Positions 50,677 through 60,233 of a DNA stretch of 64,000 nucleotides are shown one piece after another. How positions within the stretch are numbered: position 1 is the stretch's first letter; the number at the start of each line of letters is the position of its first letter. Source of the stretch: Candidatus Poribacteria bacterium (GTDB lineage Bacteria > Poribacteria > WGA-4E > WGA-3G); the NCBI GenBank assembly GCA_022821065.1, contig JAJEEK010000056.1:33957-97956 (forward strand). The letters run 5' to 3'. Made by a program: the position numbers and the translations under genes. The notes under the pieces were generated by a model that was given only the letters and a program-made list of their open reading frames with translations, had not been told where the DNA came from and did not search any database.

Positions 50677-53466
50677 ATGAAACGCAAAATTCTCCTTTTT
50701 AGTGCGGTACTCCTAATATATTTAGCGAGTCTAACAGTTTTAGATGGACAGCCGCTTCCGAGCAACCTTCCAGATGGTGTGATCGGTCGATTTAGTCACG
50801 GTGCTTCGATTTATACTGTCGCTTTTTCCACTACTGGGCAACTACTCGCGAGCGGTGGTGATGATAATTCTGTCATATTGTGGAATGTTACTGACGGCAG
50901 CAAACGTGAGGAATTTGTAGAACATAATAAATTTGTAACATCTGTTGCTTTTTCACCTGATGGACATCGACTTGCATCAGCAAGTCTTGATGGTTTTGTG
51001 AGACTCTGGTCACTTTCCTCTGAACGCCAACGTACCTCTGATAAAGACGAAGGAGATATAGAATCGGTTGCATTTTCACCTAACGGCAAAGTATTAGCCA
51101 GTGGCGGAGGAGATCGCAAGGGATTTGTGACGTTGTGGGATATTCCTCAAGAAAGTCGTATCGTTACTTTTCCAGCACACGGAGGTATTGTTGAATCGGT
51201 TGCGTTCTCTCCTGATGGACAGTTACTTGCCTCGGCAAGCCGAGATAAGACCATCAAACTTTGGGATGTTGGCACTCAGGACATGCGCAAAACCCTCGCC
51301 GGACATAAAAATGTCGTGCGTTCGGTTGCATTTTCGCCTAATGGCAAGATGCTCGCGAGCAGCAGTCGTGATTATACTATAAAACTTTGGAATGTGGTTT
51401 CTGAAAAACTTATTGATACCCTTGAAATCCAAGGCAACAACTATATTTACGCCGAATCCGTTACGTTTTCGCCTGATGGCACGCTGCTTGCCGCAGCCTG
51501 TGTCGATTACACTGTCAAATTGTGGAATGTTACCAATCTTCACGGTACGCCCACCACACTTAAGGGACATTACGGTGGTGTAACCTCGGTTGCGTTTTCG
51601 CCTGATGGTCGGACGCTTGCCAGCGGAAGCAGGGACCGTACCGTTTTACTCTGGGATCTCGCCCATTTCGGGTTTGAAGTGCCTCCAATAGCGAGTGCTC
51701 CAAAAGAGTCCGCATCTTTTGCAGATATAATGCCTGAACCTCCATTAACTGCTGACCTACCGAAAAAGCCAGAATCCAACGTATCTGAGAATGAAACAAC
51801 ACTACACCCAAAAGAAATAACACCGGACACGCTGGAAGAAGAGCCTAAGTCCATCACACCGAAAAGTGCAAATTTACCACGTCGCCAAGATACAACGCCT
51901 CCCAATATTGAAATTCTCTCGCCTACGGAGCGGGTCGTGCCTCAATCTGTTGAACAATTGATAGTTCGAGGCATAGTCACTGATAGCAGCGATATTAGCG
52001 AAGTCAAAGTCAATAAAATAAAAGTAGCAATTTTGGAAGATGGAACATTTACTACAACAGTCTTGTTGTCTAACGGTGAAAACGATATTCGCGTCACAGC
52101 AATAGATAAACATAATAATTTGGGAGCACACCTAATCCCCATCGTTCGTGAAGGACCTAATCACATTGATACAACTCCACCTGAGATTGTTATCCATTCG
52201 CCTTTATCTCGTTCTGCACAGTTAACCGCTGATCGGTTAACTATTGAAGGTAGCGTTACTGATGAAAGTCGCATTGCCGAGGTCAGAGTCAACAATACGC
52301 AAGCAGTGGTATCGGAGACTGGTGAATTTGTTGTGATAGTTCCGCTCGATTTAGGTGACAACGAAATTCGTATCATAGCAACGGATATGTCCGGACATGT
52401 TGGAACAGACCTACTCACTGTTCACCGAGGAGATCTCAAAGGTCCAGAGATCAATATTCTTTCTCCAAGGTATGAGGGTACACGTGGAGTCAAACCCGTA
52501 ATTATCGTACCTACCGATTTTACTGATGTTTCAGGGACAGCCACCGATCCGAGTGGCGTTGCCACAGTCATGATCAATGACACAGAGGCACAGGTTACAG
52601 GAGATAAGTTTAGTCAGACAATCCAATTGGCTTACGGTAATAACCTTATCATCGTGACAGCAACAGACCTGTTGGGTAACCAATCAACTAAAGAAATCAC
52701 TATATTTCGAGATCATCAGCAAAATGGGAACAACAATTATGCAAGGAGAGGGAAAGATTACGCGCTGTTGTTTGCTGTGGATACTTACGATCATTGGCCC
52801 GGACTTCGGTATCCACGCATTGACGCGTTAAACATCGGTCAAGATTTGGAAGATATCTACGGTTTTGAAGTCGAATTGATTCATAATCCAACGAAGGAAA
52901 AGATTCTTAGTGTATTGCACAGGTATGCTCAAAAGGAATATGGACCCGAAGATCAGCTGCTAATCTTCTTTGCCGGACATGGGGATTTTGAGCCAGTAGG
53001 TAATATGGGGTACCTTGTTTGTCAAGACACAAAAAAGCCTGAAGACGATAGTTTTAGGATAAGTTCCTTCTCCCACTCCTATTTCCGTGATTTTATTGAC
53101 AGGATGTCGTGTGAACACATATTTTTAGTAATGGACACCTGTTATAGTGGAACGTTCGATGAACGGCTTGCTATGCGTGGCGAAGCAGATGATGTGATCA
53201 AACCTCTCTCACAAGCAGATATTAAACGGAAATTGGGATATACAACTCGATGGTATTTGACCTCAGGGGCTAATGAGCAAGTTCCTGATGATTCGTTTTT
53301 CGCTCGGGCGCTGCTTGATGCCTTACGAAGCGAAGGTGGTAGTGACAGTGTTCTAACGATCAAAGAAATTTTAACCTATTTTGAGGGACTTAGTGCCCCA
53401 AAACCCTGTTTCGGTGAATTTGGCCGAAATGCGCCAGGAAGTGATTTCCTATTTATAAAAAAATAA
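50677..53466 (+). CDS. secreted WD40 beta-propeller / Ig-like repeat / caspase-like (C14) protease
   Basis: 929 residues. Residues 1-26 are a signal peptide. Residues about 40-345 hold seven WD40 repeats, a complete propeller, with tandem motif SVAFSPDG...LASGS...D..(I/V).LW(D/N)V. Residues about 405-685 hold three Ig-like repeats with DTTPPNIEILSP starts. Residues about 690-929 are a caspase/metacaspase-like C14 domain: FFAGHG with catalytic His768 and MDTCYSG with catalytic Cys822, with both residues intact. The signal peptide predicts a periplasmic or surface location, unlike most cytoplasmic caspase homologues. No Shine-Dalgarno is seen before the ATG. The next gene, with a DUF4384 domain often linked to C14 proteins, is 137 nt away. 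Confidence 0.92.
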   Translation: MKRKILLFSAVLLIYLASLTVLDGQPLPSNLPDGVIGRFSHGASIYTVAFSTTGQLLASGGDDNSVILWNVTDGSKREEFVEHNKFVTSVAFSPDGHRLASASLDGFVRLWSLSSERQRTSDKDEGDIESVAFSPNGKVLASGGGDRKGFVTLWDIPQESRIVTFPAHGGIVESVAFSPDGQLLASASRDKTIKLWDVGTQDMRKTLAGHKNVVRSVAFSPNGKMLASSSRDYTIKLWNVVSEKLIDTLEIQGNNYIYAESVTFSPDGTLLAAACVDYTVKLWNVTNLHGTPTTLKGHYGGVTSVAFSPDGRTLASGSRDRTVLLWDLAHFGFEVPPIASAPKESASFADIMPEPPLTADLPKKPESNVSENETTLHPKEITPDTLEEEPKSITPKSANLPRRQDTTPPNIEILSPTERVVPQSVEQLIVRGIVTDSSDISEVKVNKIKVAILEDGTFTTTVLLSNGENDIRVTAIDKHNNLGAHLIPIVREGPNHIDTTPPEIVIHSPLSRSAQLTADRLTIEGSVTDESRIAEVRVNNTQAVVSETGEFVVIVPLDLGDNEIRIIATDMSGHVGTDLLTVHRGDLKGPEINILSPRYEGTRGVKPVIIVPTDFTDVSGTATDPSGVATVMINDTEAQVTGDKFSQTIQLAYGNNLIIVTATDLLGNQSTKEITIFRDHQQNGNNNYARRGKDYALLFAVDTYDHWPGLRYPRIDALNIGQDLEDIYGFEVELIHNPTKEKILSVLHRYAQKEYGPEDQLLIFFAGHGDFEPVGNMGYLVCQDTKKPEDDSFRISSFSHSYFRDFIDRMSCEHIFLVMDTCYSGTFDERLAMRGEADDVIKPLSQADIKRKLGYTTRWYLTSGANEQVPDDSFFARALLDALRSEGGSDSVLTIKEILTYFEGLSAPKPCFGEFGRNAPGSDFLFIKK

Positions 53467-53494
53467 TAATTCTACCTAAACAATTGCACAGGCT

Positions 53495-53577
53495 AACAGC
53501 CTATGCTACAGAAAACAGAACTTCATTTGCATAGGAAACCAACAGCCTATGCTACGGAAAATTGTCCAAACTATAGT
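53495..53577. repeat. duplicated word AACAGCCTATGCTAC in the intergenic region
   Basis: AACAGCCTATGCTACAG at 53495-53511 recurs as AACAGCCTATGCTACGG at 53541-53557 and is followed by ATTGTCCAAACTATAGT, also present at 19895-19911. Function unknown; it may be part of a small mobile repeat. Confidence 0.55.
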
Positions 53578-53603
53578 GACTTAAAAGGAAGGAGTATTAA
53601 GCG

Positions 53604-55343
53604 ATGCGAAATATGTTAGTTTTTTTTCTAATTGTGTGTACAACAATCGGCTGCGCTGTTCCCGAACTAATGGAAAGGACGGGTCTCTCGACAACAACTT
53701 ACGCTCATGCTTCAGAGACCGACCCGTTGCCTGTTTGGGTTTTATCTGAACTGAATAAGTATCCAATTGAAACCTTCCTTTTTGAGGTTGGAAAGAGCCG
53801 TGGAACTGGCACAGCAGCTTTTGAAAACGCTTTGGTAGATGCCCGAAAAAGAATCGCCACAAGGATTCTCGGGCAGGTACAGCATATTGTTCTCTCAAAT
53901 AATTCGGTGCAATATGACATAGTACGCGAACATTACAGCGCAGTATTGGAACATTATTGTTTAGAATCTCTGAAGTTTCCGGCTTTACAACTCGGTGGAC
54001 TTAGCGAGCAGAATTTATCTGTCAATGCAGCACGTGCAGATCAACATACGTACGCACTCGTCTACATCAGGCGGGATGATCTCAAACGTCTATATGCCGA
54101 ACAGGCACAGAAACTGCATCAAGAAATTAACCGCACCCTCGCGGATGCCCGAAATGCAGAGAATGTACGGGATATAAAAAGCGCAGCACGGATATACCTA
54201 CGTACTTATCCGCTTTATGAAGCGTTGAAAGAGGCAGAGATTATTCAGATTGGAGCCGAATACGCGCCCAATTATCATGATGCTCTTACGCAGCTAGAAA
54301 AGGCTGCAACAGACACCAGTGGTGGTAACGTCCTGATTATGTCACATAGACAAGTAATTAAGCGCGTGAGAGAAATTGATCCGCCTGTCATCGTTACCGC
54401 TAAGGATATTACAAAAACCTTCGGACTTCAACTTGACGCACAAAAAGCCAATATATCTTCTGGTGCTAAGGTTCAACTTGAGCCACTTACTTACAGACAT
54501 GAGGGGTTGATTTGCCACTTTTCCCGAGATTTTAATGTTGCGATACAAGAACAATTTAACTGGCATTTCGTCTTGCGAAAACGAGGTTTCAAAAGGAAAA
54601 ATATCATCAACAGTAAAATGATGCCCGAAGAACGATTTCGATTTTCTGGTACATGCTGGGAAAACGGTGATGAAATTACGATTCGGAAAACACTGCGCGA
54701 CCTACACACTGGGGAATTCTTGGGTAGCAGTGTAGTAACGTTTTTGAATTCACGGCTCCGCGAACCGCTTGTTTTCACACCTCCCAATTACCAGCAATTT
54801 AGCGAGACGAGAAAAGCTTTCACGCCAAGATATATTAAGTTGGATGACAACAATCAGGAGATCATCAGACCTCCGAAATCTACCAAGCCTCAATTATCCC
54901 CTGTTGGTGGCCTAGAGGTTGAAGTATGGACAGACAAAGGACAAGATCCTGTATATTACACAGCGGGCGAAACAATGAAGGTTTTCGTGCATGTAAATCA
55001 GCCTGCCTATATTCGGATGCTTTATATTCTTGCTGGTGATAGGAAATACACGCTTCTCCAAAACAACTACTACATTGATTCATCGCGAATCAATAGTGAG
55101 GTAGAAATTGGCGAGTTTGTGTGCGCACCACCGTTTGGTGCGGAAATGTTAGTTGTTGCAGCACGAACGGAGAAGTTTCCACCTATTGAGACCTTTGAGG
55201 ATAATGGGTATTTTTTCTTGGTAGATCAAGAACCTGAAGCAGCCGCTCGGGCCTTCCGTGGAATGAAGCGAATATCTAATCCAGATCAGACCGATTTTCA
55301 ACATAATGAGGCGCAGGTTGTAGTGGTAACAGAAGAAAAATGA
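53604..55343 (+). CDS. lipoprotein with LPP20-like and DUF4384 domains
   Basis: 579 residues. Lipobox IGC gives Cys17 as the lipid site. Residues about 30-180 resemble the LPP20 family (LFEVGKSRGTGTAAFENALVDARKRIATRI). Residues about 435-545 are a DUF4384 domain (VEVWTDKGQDPVYYTAGET, and QPAYIRMLYILAGDRKYTL). DUF4384 is repeatedly found with caspase-like C14 peptidases, so a shared pathway with the upstream WD40-caspase is a reasonable inference. ATG with AAGGAAGGAG upstream. A surface or periplasmic partner role is likely, not an enzyme. Confidence 0.8.
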   Translation: MRNMLVFFLIVCTTIGCAVPELMERTGLSTTTYAHASETDPLPVWVLSELNKYPIETFLFEVGKSRGTGTAAFENALVDARKRIATRILGQVQHIVLSNNSVQYDIVREHYSAVLEHYCLESLKFPALQLGGLSEQNLSVNAARADQHTYALVYIRRDDLKRLYAEQAQKLHQEINRTLADARNAENVRDIKSAARIYLRTYPLYEALKEAEIIQIGAEYAPNYHDALTQLEKAATDTSGGNVLIMSHRQVIKRVREIDPPVIVTAKDITKTFGLQLDAQKANISSGAKVQLEPLTYRHEGLICHFSRDFNVAIQEQFNWHFVLRKRGFKRKNIINSKMMPEERFRFSGTCWENGDEITIRKTLRDLHTGEFLGSSVVTFLNSRLREPLVFTPPNYQQFSETRKAFTPRYIKLDDNNQEIIRPPKSTKPQLSPVGGLEVEVWTDKGQDPVYYTAGETMKVFVHVNQPAYIRMLYILAGDRKYTLLQNNYYIDSSRINSEVEIGEFVCAPPFGAEMLVVAARTEKFPPIETFEDNGYFFLVDQEPEAAARAFRGMKRISNPDQTDFQHNEAQVVVVTEEK

Positions 55344-55483
55344 TATAGCATAGTGGCAATTTATCATCTCTCTGTACAGCACGAATAATGAATTGCTCTA
55401 CTACAAGTCAGCAAAGCATGGTCAGAACCTATGTCTCTTGACTATTGTATTTTCAACACCTAAGAAGAAATAGGAGTCTCTCT

Positions 55484-57886
55484 GTGCCAATGAGAATGTT
55501 AAAAACGCTTTCCCTTGTTCTGTTTATAGTCCTGACCTTTACATTTTTCTACAGTGGTAACCTTCACGCTGTGCTGGCTCCTGATGCCTCCGGCTCTGTT
55601 TATACCGACTATTTCGATCACATCACGCTCTTTTCTCAAGGACGGATTACCCGTTTCACACAGATGCCGATTCGGGTCTATATCTCGCCAGTCCTGAAAG
55701 AGAGTCCGTACCTCCCGGAAATCCAACATGCGATGCAGGTGTGGGAGACGGCGAGTGAAGGTGCCATCCGTTTTGAAGAGACCGAGACATCTCAGAACGC
55801 AGACATCCGTGTCAGTTGGGGACACAACGCGCTTTATAACGGTTTTCAGGACATGCGGCTCGGTAGTGCACAACTTACGCGAAGAAACACCCAAGCAAAA
55901 ATCCTCCACGATACAAAACAGACCGTCGCTCATCCCCTGACTGACGCTGCTGTTTCGCCTCCGTTTACCGTTGAGATTATCCTGATGTTGGAAGGCGACG
56001 GCACCATCGGTGAACTCTCACAAGAAGAGATGCGGACAGTCTGCCTCCATGAGTTTGGACACGCCATCGGATTGTGGGGACACAGCCCGCATCCGGGTGA
56101 TGTCAACTATCCCACAGCGGCGGCGCAACATCCAAGTGCCCGCGATATAACCACGTTACGGAAACTCTATAATACACCTCCGAATACACCACAGCACGAA
56201 ACCGCCGTTAAGGTGTTGAAAGCTGAGATTGAACAGAGACCGCACGCCGATAAGCAAAAACATCTTCGGTCTCACTATCTACTCGGAACCGTCTACCTCG
56301 ATAAAGGTGATACGGACACCGCAATCGCAAGTTTCCTAAGTTGTAGACAGTTAGATGACAAGTTCCAACCCGCAATTGAAAAACTGATTCAAGCCTATCA
56401 TGAAACGGGTCAAACCCCGGAGGCGATAGCACTCCTCGAAAAACGGATCACCAAGACCCCGTCGCCTGCAGATTACAACAAGCTTGGTATCTTCTACTAT
56501 GAGAAGAAAGCATCTGAAAAGGCAATACAAGCGTTTGAAAAAGCACTCCATATTGCGCCCTACCATAAAGCGGCGCGTCGAAACCTACATCAACTCCTCC
56601 GCGAAAAGGCGTTCAAAGCGTTGGCGGCTAAAGATTTTGAGACCGCCACCGCGACTTTTGAACGCGTAATTCGGATGGACCCGCTCGATGCACCTACCTA
56701 CCAACTCATGGGAAACGGGTACGCTCACGCCGGACAGTTTGAAACAGCGATTGAGCATTATCAGAAAGCTATTGATATTAACCCGGTCGATGCATTGACG
56801 AAGCAGTATCTTGCGAAGTGCTATAATAACTACGGGGTGTCACTGCGAAATCGTGGTGAATGGAATGCAGCAATTGATGTGTATCGCAAAGCACTGCGGT
56901 TAATGCCGACACTGAACATTGCTCGGAAAAACCTTGGCGATGCTTTCACCCGAAAGGCGAGTGCACATAGCGAGGTGGGCGAATTAGATGAAGCCGTGGA
57001 TGCGTATCTTGAACTAAAGGAACTCTATCCGGACGACATACACATTCGGAATCTTCTTGGCGAGTTATATCTGAAAAAAGGCGACTATGCCGAGGCATTG
57101 TCGGCATTTCAACACGTTTACAATATGACACCGACCGCGGATCACGCCTTACACAACCTCATCGCGGCGTATCATCACTATGCGCGCAGCCTCAGCGAGA
57201 CAGAGGCATACACGACAGCGATCCAACTGCTCGAGAAGGCGCTTCGACTTGCACCGACCGATGCGAATTTGCGTCTGAGTTTGGCGAATGCCTATCAAGG
57301 CGCGGGGGATTATGAACGCGCCAGCGTGGAGTTGTCGCGCGTCTTGGCACAAGAACCGGAGAACCTGCGAGCGAAGGAGGAGCGGATCAACCTGCGCATT
57401 CGACGCGGGAACGCGCTCATGGAACAACGGAACTACGCCGCCGCTATTGCTGAATTTGAGACGATTCCAGAACCGAAGCGGACCCTCGAAATTTACAACA
57501 CGCTCGGCTACCTCTATCTTGTGACGCGTGAATATCAGAAAGCGTTCTCCGGTTTTGAAACCGTTCTCCAAAGAGATCCGATCAACATGCCGGCGTTCAG
57601 GAATTTATTGTCGCTGGAGTCGCAACTGATCCGACAACGTTTTGACAGAACGAAAGCGAATCTACTCACCAAGGTCCGATGTACCCTCGCCATCATTTTA
57701 GTTAGACGGAAACAGACCGATGCAGCGATTGAAAGATACGAACTCGCTTTGAAATCCAAGTCCGCAGAGATGGTCCCGTTGCTTATCGAAACAGGTAAAC
57801 AACTCGCGAATTGGTTCCAGCAATACGGTGACACGGAAAACCGAGAGACTGTACGCCGTTGGGTCGAAGAACGCAGTGGTCGATGA
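55484..57886 (+). CDS. secreted metzincin-type zinc protease with TPR domain
   Basis: 800 residues. GTG at 55484 is preferred since AGGAG lies 7 nt upstream; the ATGs at 55490 and 55496 are alternatives. Signal peptide about 1-30. The catalytic domain carries H189-EFGH-AIGLWGH200, the metzincin signature HExxHxxGxxH, in VCLHEFGHAIGLWGHSPHP; a Met-turn is not obvious. The region SVYTDYFDHITLFSQGRITRF upstream is typical of matrixin-like proteases. From about 230 to the end run TPR repeats (fourteen or so; for example YNTLGYLYLVTREYQKAFSG). A protease with a scaffold, acting outside the cytoplasm, is the best guess. Confidence 0.85.
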   Translation: MPMRMLKTLSLVLFIVLTFTFFYSGNLHAVLAPDASGSVYTDYFDHITLFSQGRITRFTQMPIRVYISPVLKESPYLPEIQHAMQVWETASEGAIRFEETETSQNADIRVSWGHNALYNGFQDMRLGSAQLTRRNTQAKILHDTKQTVAHPLTDAAVSPPFTVEIILMLEGDGTIGELSQEEMRTVCLHEFGHAIGLWGHSPHPGDVNYPTAAAQHPSARDITTLRKLYNTPPNTPQHETAVKVLKAEIEQRPHADKQKHLRSHYLLGTVYLDKGDTDTAIASFLSCRQLDDKFQPAIEKLIQAYHETGQTPEAIALLEKRITKTPSPADYNKLGIFYYEKKASEKAIQAFEKALHIAPYHKAARRNLHQLLREKAFKALAAKDFETATATFERVIRMDPLDAPTYQLMGNGYAHAGQFETAIEHYQKAIDINPVDALTKQYLAKCYNNYGVSLRNRGEWNAAIDVYRKALRLMPTLNIARKNLGDAFTRKASAHSEVGELDEAVDAYLELKELYPDDIHIRNLLGELYLKKGDYAEALSAFQHVYNMTPTADHALHNLIAAYHHYARSLSETEAYTTAIQLLEKALRLAPTDANLRLSLANAYQGAGDYERASVELSRVLAQEPENLRAKEERINLRIRRGNALMEQRNYAAAIAEFETIPEPKRTLEIYNTLGYLYLVTREYQKAFSGFETVLQRDPINMPAFRNLLSLESQLIRQRFDRTKANLLTKVRCTLAIILVRRKQTDAAIERYELALKSKSAEMVPLLIETGKQLANWFQQYGDTENRETVRRWVEERSGR

Positions 57887-57916
57887 TTTTCGGTAAGTTT
57901 TACGGAAAATAAAAAA

Positions 57917-57939
57917 GGGTCAGGTGAAATACCTGACCC
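57917..57939 (-). terminator. rho-independent terminator of the LTXXQ-like gene
   Basis: A 9-bp perfect stem (57917-57925 with 57931-57939), a 5-nt loop GAAAT, and on the minus strand a TTTTTT run after the stem. Only 30 nt from the end of the metzincin gene, so it may also act on the plus strand, although no T-run follows there. Confidence 0.85.
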
Positions 57940-57987
57940 GCTGATATATGCAGACGAATGAAACTCGCCGCTGTTTCTGGATGCCGG

Positions 57988-58527
57988 CTACTGTCCACCG
58001 CCTCCGCCACCACCAGGACGACCGCCACCTTCACGGAAACGATTCATGCGTTGCCGTTGTTGGTTCTGACGTTCCTGGCGTTGCTTGGTCAATTCGTTGA
58101 GTTTAGCCAACTGATCTGCCGTCAAAACCTCTTTGAGACTTGCTTGAAATTTGGGTCCGGCCGTTGTGAGCAGCTTCTGTACTTCAGACTGCATGGCTTG
58201 CCAATCACCGGCGGCACGCAATTCTGTCATCTTTGCTGCGAACTGTTCACGAGTGGCTTGATAGATAGGACGTGCTTTTACGAGTGTCTCATCGTCTACT
58301 TTCACAGCGAACGTCAAGTCAACCCAAGAGTTATCAACGATAGCTATAGGATCTACCATCCCCTGCATTCCGCCTCTATTACCTCGTTCACCACCCTGAC
58401 GATTTCCACGTTGTTGATTTTGAGCGTTCCGGTCTGGACGTTGTGCCAAGGTTGCGTATTCAAAGATAAAGACACCGAGGATTGCGAGAACTGCGATTGC
58501 TGCGATTGCGAAAAATTTCTGTTTCAT
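57988..58527 (-). CDS. exported LTXXQ/Spy-like protein with low-complexity tails
   Basis: 179 residues. N-terminal signal/TM (FFAIAAIAVLAILGVFIFEY), then an Arg/Gln/Gly-rich segment (PDRNAQNQQRGNRQGGER). Residues about 60-140 are helical and contain EVLTADQLAKL, the LTxxQ motif of Spy/CpxP-like periplasmic proteins. The C-terminus is Gly-rich (EGGGRPGGGGGGGQ). ATG 58527 with AGGAG upstream is preferred to an upstream ATG at 58590. A role in envelope-stress or metal sensing is a family-level inference. Confidence 0.7.
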   Translation of the reverse strand: MKQKFFAIAAIAVLAILGVFIFEYATLAQRPDRNAQNQQRGNRQGGERGNRGGMQGMVDPIAIVDNSWVDLTFAVKVDDETLVKARPIYQATREQFAAKMTELRAAGDWQAMQSEVQKLLTTAGPKFQASLKEVLTADQLAKLNELTKQRQERQNQQRQRMNRFREGGGRPGGGGGGGQ

Positions 58528-58674
58528 TTTTATTTCTCCTATAAGGATTTCGGTTGTGTGAATACCTGCAAGTCTTTCAAAGGTGTTCACATTTTAGGTT
58601 CGCTTTTTTAGTCAGATGTGTTCAGAAAAGGTTCGTTTTTTATTTTTTTGTATCGGTTAACAGTAAAAAAATAT

Positions 58675-58703
58675 TTGACAATGCGAAACCGCTATGTTAA
58701 ACT
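58675..58703 (+). promoter_or_regulatory. promoter of the HtrA-like protease gene
   Basis: TTGACA at 58675-58680, 17-nt spacer, TAAACT at 58698-58703; transcription near 58710, about 33 nt before the ATG. Confidence 0.7.
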
Positions 58704-58742
58704 TTTAAAATATTAAAAAACTCCAAAATCAAGGGAATCAGT

Positions 58743-60182
58743 ATGAAACAGATCTTCGCAACTGCGGTTAGCAACCGCATTAGCCGTGTGGTATTGACGG
58801 TTTTTGCGGTGTTTATTTTTCTCCCAAACGCCGATGCCGCGCACAATTGGACAGAACAGATTGCAGCTTTCAAACCGATGGTGGTGAACGTCGAAACCTC
58901 CTCTGAAGTCGTCTTCGAGATGGAGGGGAAAGGCACCAGTTTTGCCACCGGTTTTGTTGTAGATGCGGAACACGGCATTATCGCAACAAACCAACATGTT
59001 ACCGGTACGAGTCCGTCTTACGTTAAAATTAACTTCCACGACGGTAGTTTCACGGAGGCGCGGATTCTCTACTACGATCCGACGCACGACTTCGGGTTTT
59101 ATCAAATTGATCCTGCTGAGGTTGAGTTTGAACTTCAGGATGTTGAACTCGGCGAATGGGATTCGCTCGTTCTCGGCGACGAACTTCTGCTCATCGGGAA
59201 CAACGAGAAAGAAGAATATTCAATCAAATTCGGAACAGTCGCGAACCTCAATGTCAACAAAGGTGACCGACACTCCAGTTACATTCACACCACATTTGAT
59301 CGGACGGGTGGTTCAAGCGGAAGTCCGGTCTGGAATACTGCAGGTGAAGTCATTGCTATTCACGCCCGTGGGACCGATACCTCCAGTTTTGAACTCCCGG
59401 TCGACTATCTCGTTGATGCGCTTGAGTTGATTCGGAATAAAATATCCATCCAACGCGGCGAAATCGGTGTGGATTTAGAACTTATTTCTATCGGTGAAGC
59501 CATCAAACACTTCAATTTTCCCGCTGAATTGCGAAAAGAGATCGGTCCTTCCAAAGCCGGAACGCCAAAAGTTATCCAAATTGAATCCATCGTCCCGAAG
59601 ACGACCGGTGTGCCTATCCTTCGAGCATCCGATATTATCTATCGGATTAATGACGAACCTATCAAAGACGACCTCTACACCTTCGATGCTGTCTTAAATC
59701 AGAACGTTGGTGAAAGTGTTAGCTTGAACGTCTATCGGAACGGAGAAAACTTAAGCCTTGATGTCCCAGTAGAGGACTTAGAGTCGAAGAAGGTCCGTCG
59801 GTTTGTTAGATTCGGTGGGGCAATTTTTCATGATATTACGCCGAAACTCCGCCGTACGCTCTTCTTAGATGCCGATGGTGTCTATTTACCGCATGCTGTC
59901 GCTGGCAGCAGCTTCTCGCGGGTCGGCGTCCAAGAACGGAATGGGAACTCTAAAGTCGTAATTCTCGATATTAACGGGAAACAGATTCGTAATCTCAACG
60001 ATTTTGTTGAAGCGTGCCAGTCGATTACCGATGGACAACACACTTATGTCGTCGTGCGAGATTTCAATCTATTCGACAGTTCCCCGAAACCCAAGAGTTT
60101 AACGGTTAACCTCAAATTCGGTCCCTTGCAGCAGTTTGAATGGAATCAGGAGATATTGGACTGGGATGAGATAGGTGAGTAA
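58743..60182 (+). CDS. HtrA-like trypsin-fold serine protease with PDZ domains
   Basis: 479 residues with signal peptide (1-30 ending ADA). Catalytic triad: His85 in ATNQHV, Asp116 in DPTHDFGFYQID and Ser192 in TGGSSGSPV, a variant of the usual GNSGGP. A PDZ domain follows (about 285-345, with RASDIIYRINDEPIKDDLYT), and the last 120 residues (VVILDINGKQIRNLNDFVEA) appear to be a second PDZ. The protein is periplasmic and likely does quality control of envelope proteins. The promoter at 58675-58703 is strong. It lies downstream of the caspase/metzincin genes but has its own promoter. Confidence 0.9.
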   Translation: MKQIFATAVSNRISRVVLTVFAVFIFLPNADAAHNWTEQIAAFKPMVVNVETSSEVVFEMEGKGTSFATGFVVDAEHGIIATNQHVTGTSPSYVKINFHDGSFTEARILYYDPTHDFGFYQIDPAEVEFELQDVELGEWDSLVLGDELLLIGNNEKEEYSIKFGTVANLNVNKGDRHSSYIHTTFDRTGGSSGSPVWNTAGEVIAIHARGTDTSSFELPVDYLVDALELIRNKISIQRGEIGVDLELISIGEAIKHFNFPAELRKEIGPSKAGTPKVIQIESIVPKTTGVPILRASDIIYRINDEPIKDDLYTFDAVLNQNVGESVSLNVYRNGENLSLDVPVEDLESKKVRRFVRFGGAIFHDITPKLRRTLFLDADGVYLPHAVAGSSFSRVGVQERNGNSKVVILDINGKQIRNLNDFVEACQSITDGQHTYVVVRDFNLFDSSPKPKSLTVNLKFGPLQQFEWNQEILDWDEIGE

Positions 60183-60186
60183 GTAG

Positions 60187-60233
60187 TTGTCAGTTAACTG
60201 TACTGACGACTATTCTACTGAAAACTGATAACC
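60187..60233. repeat. diverged short repeat like family A
   Basis: TTGTCAGTTAACTGTACTGA and TTCTACTGAAAACTGATAACC form an imperfect inverted pair between two convergent genes. The word GTTAACTG links it to family A, but it is shorter and lacks the GTAACCAG units, so membership is uncertain. It could act as a terminator. Confidence 0.4.
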
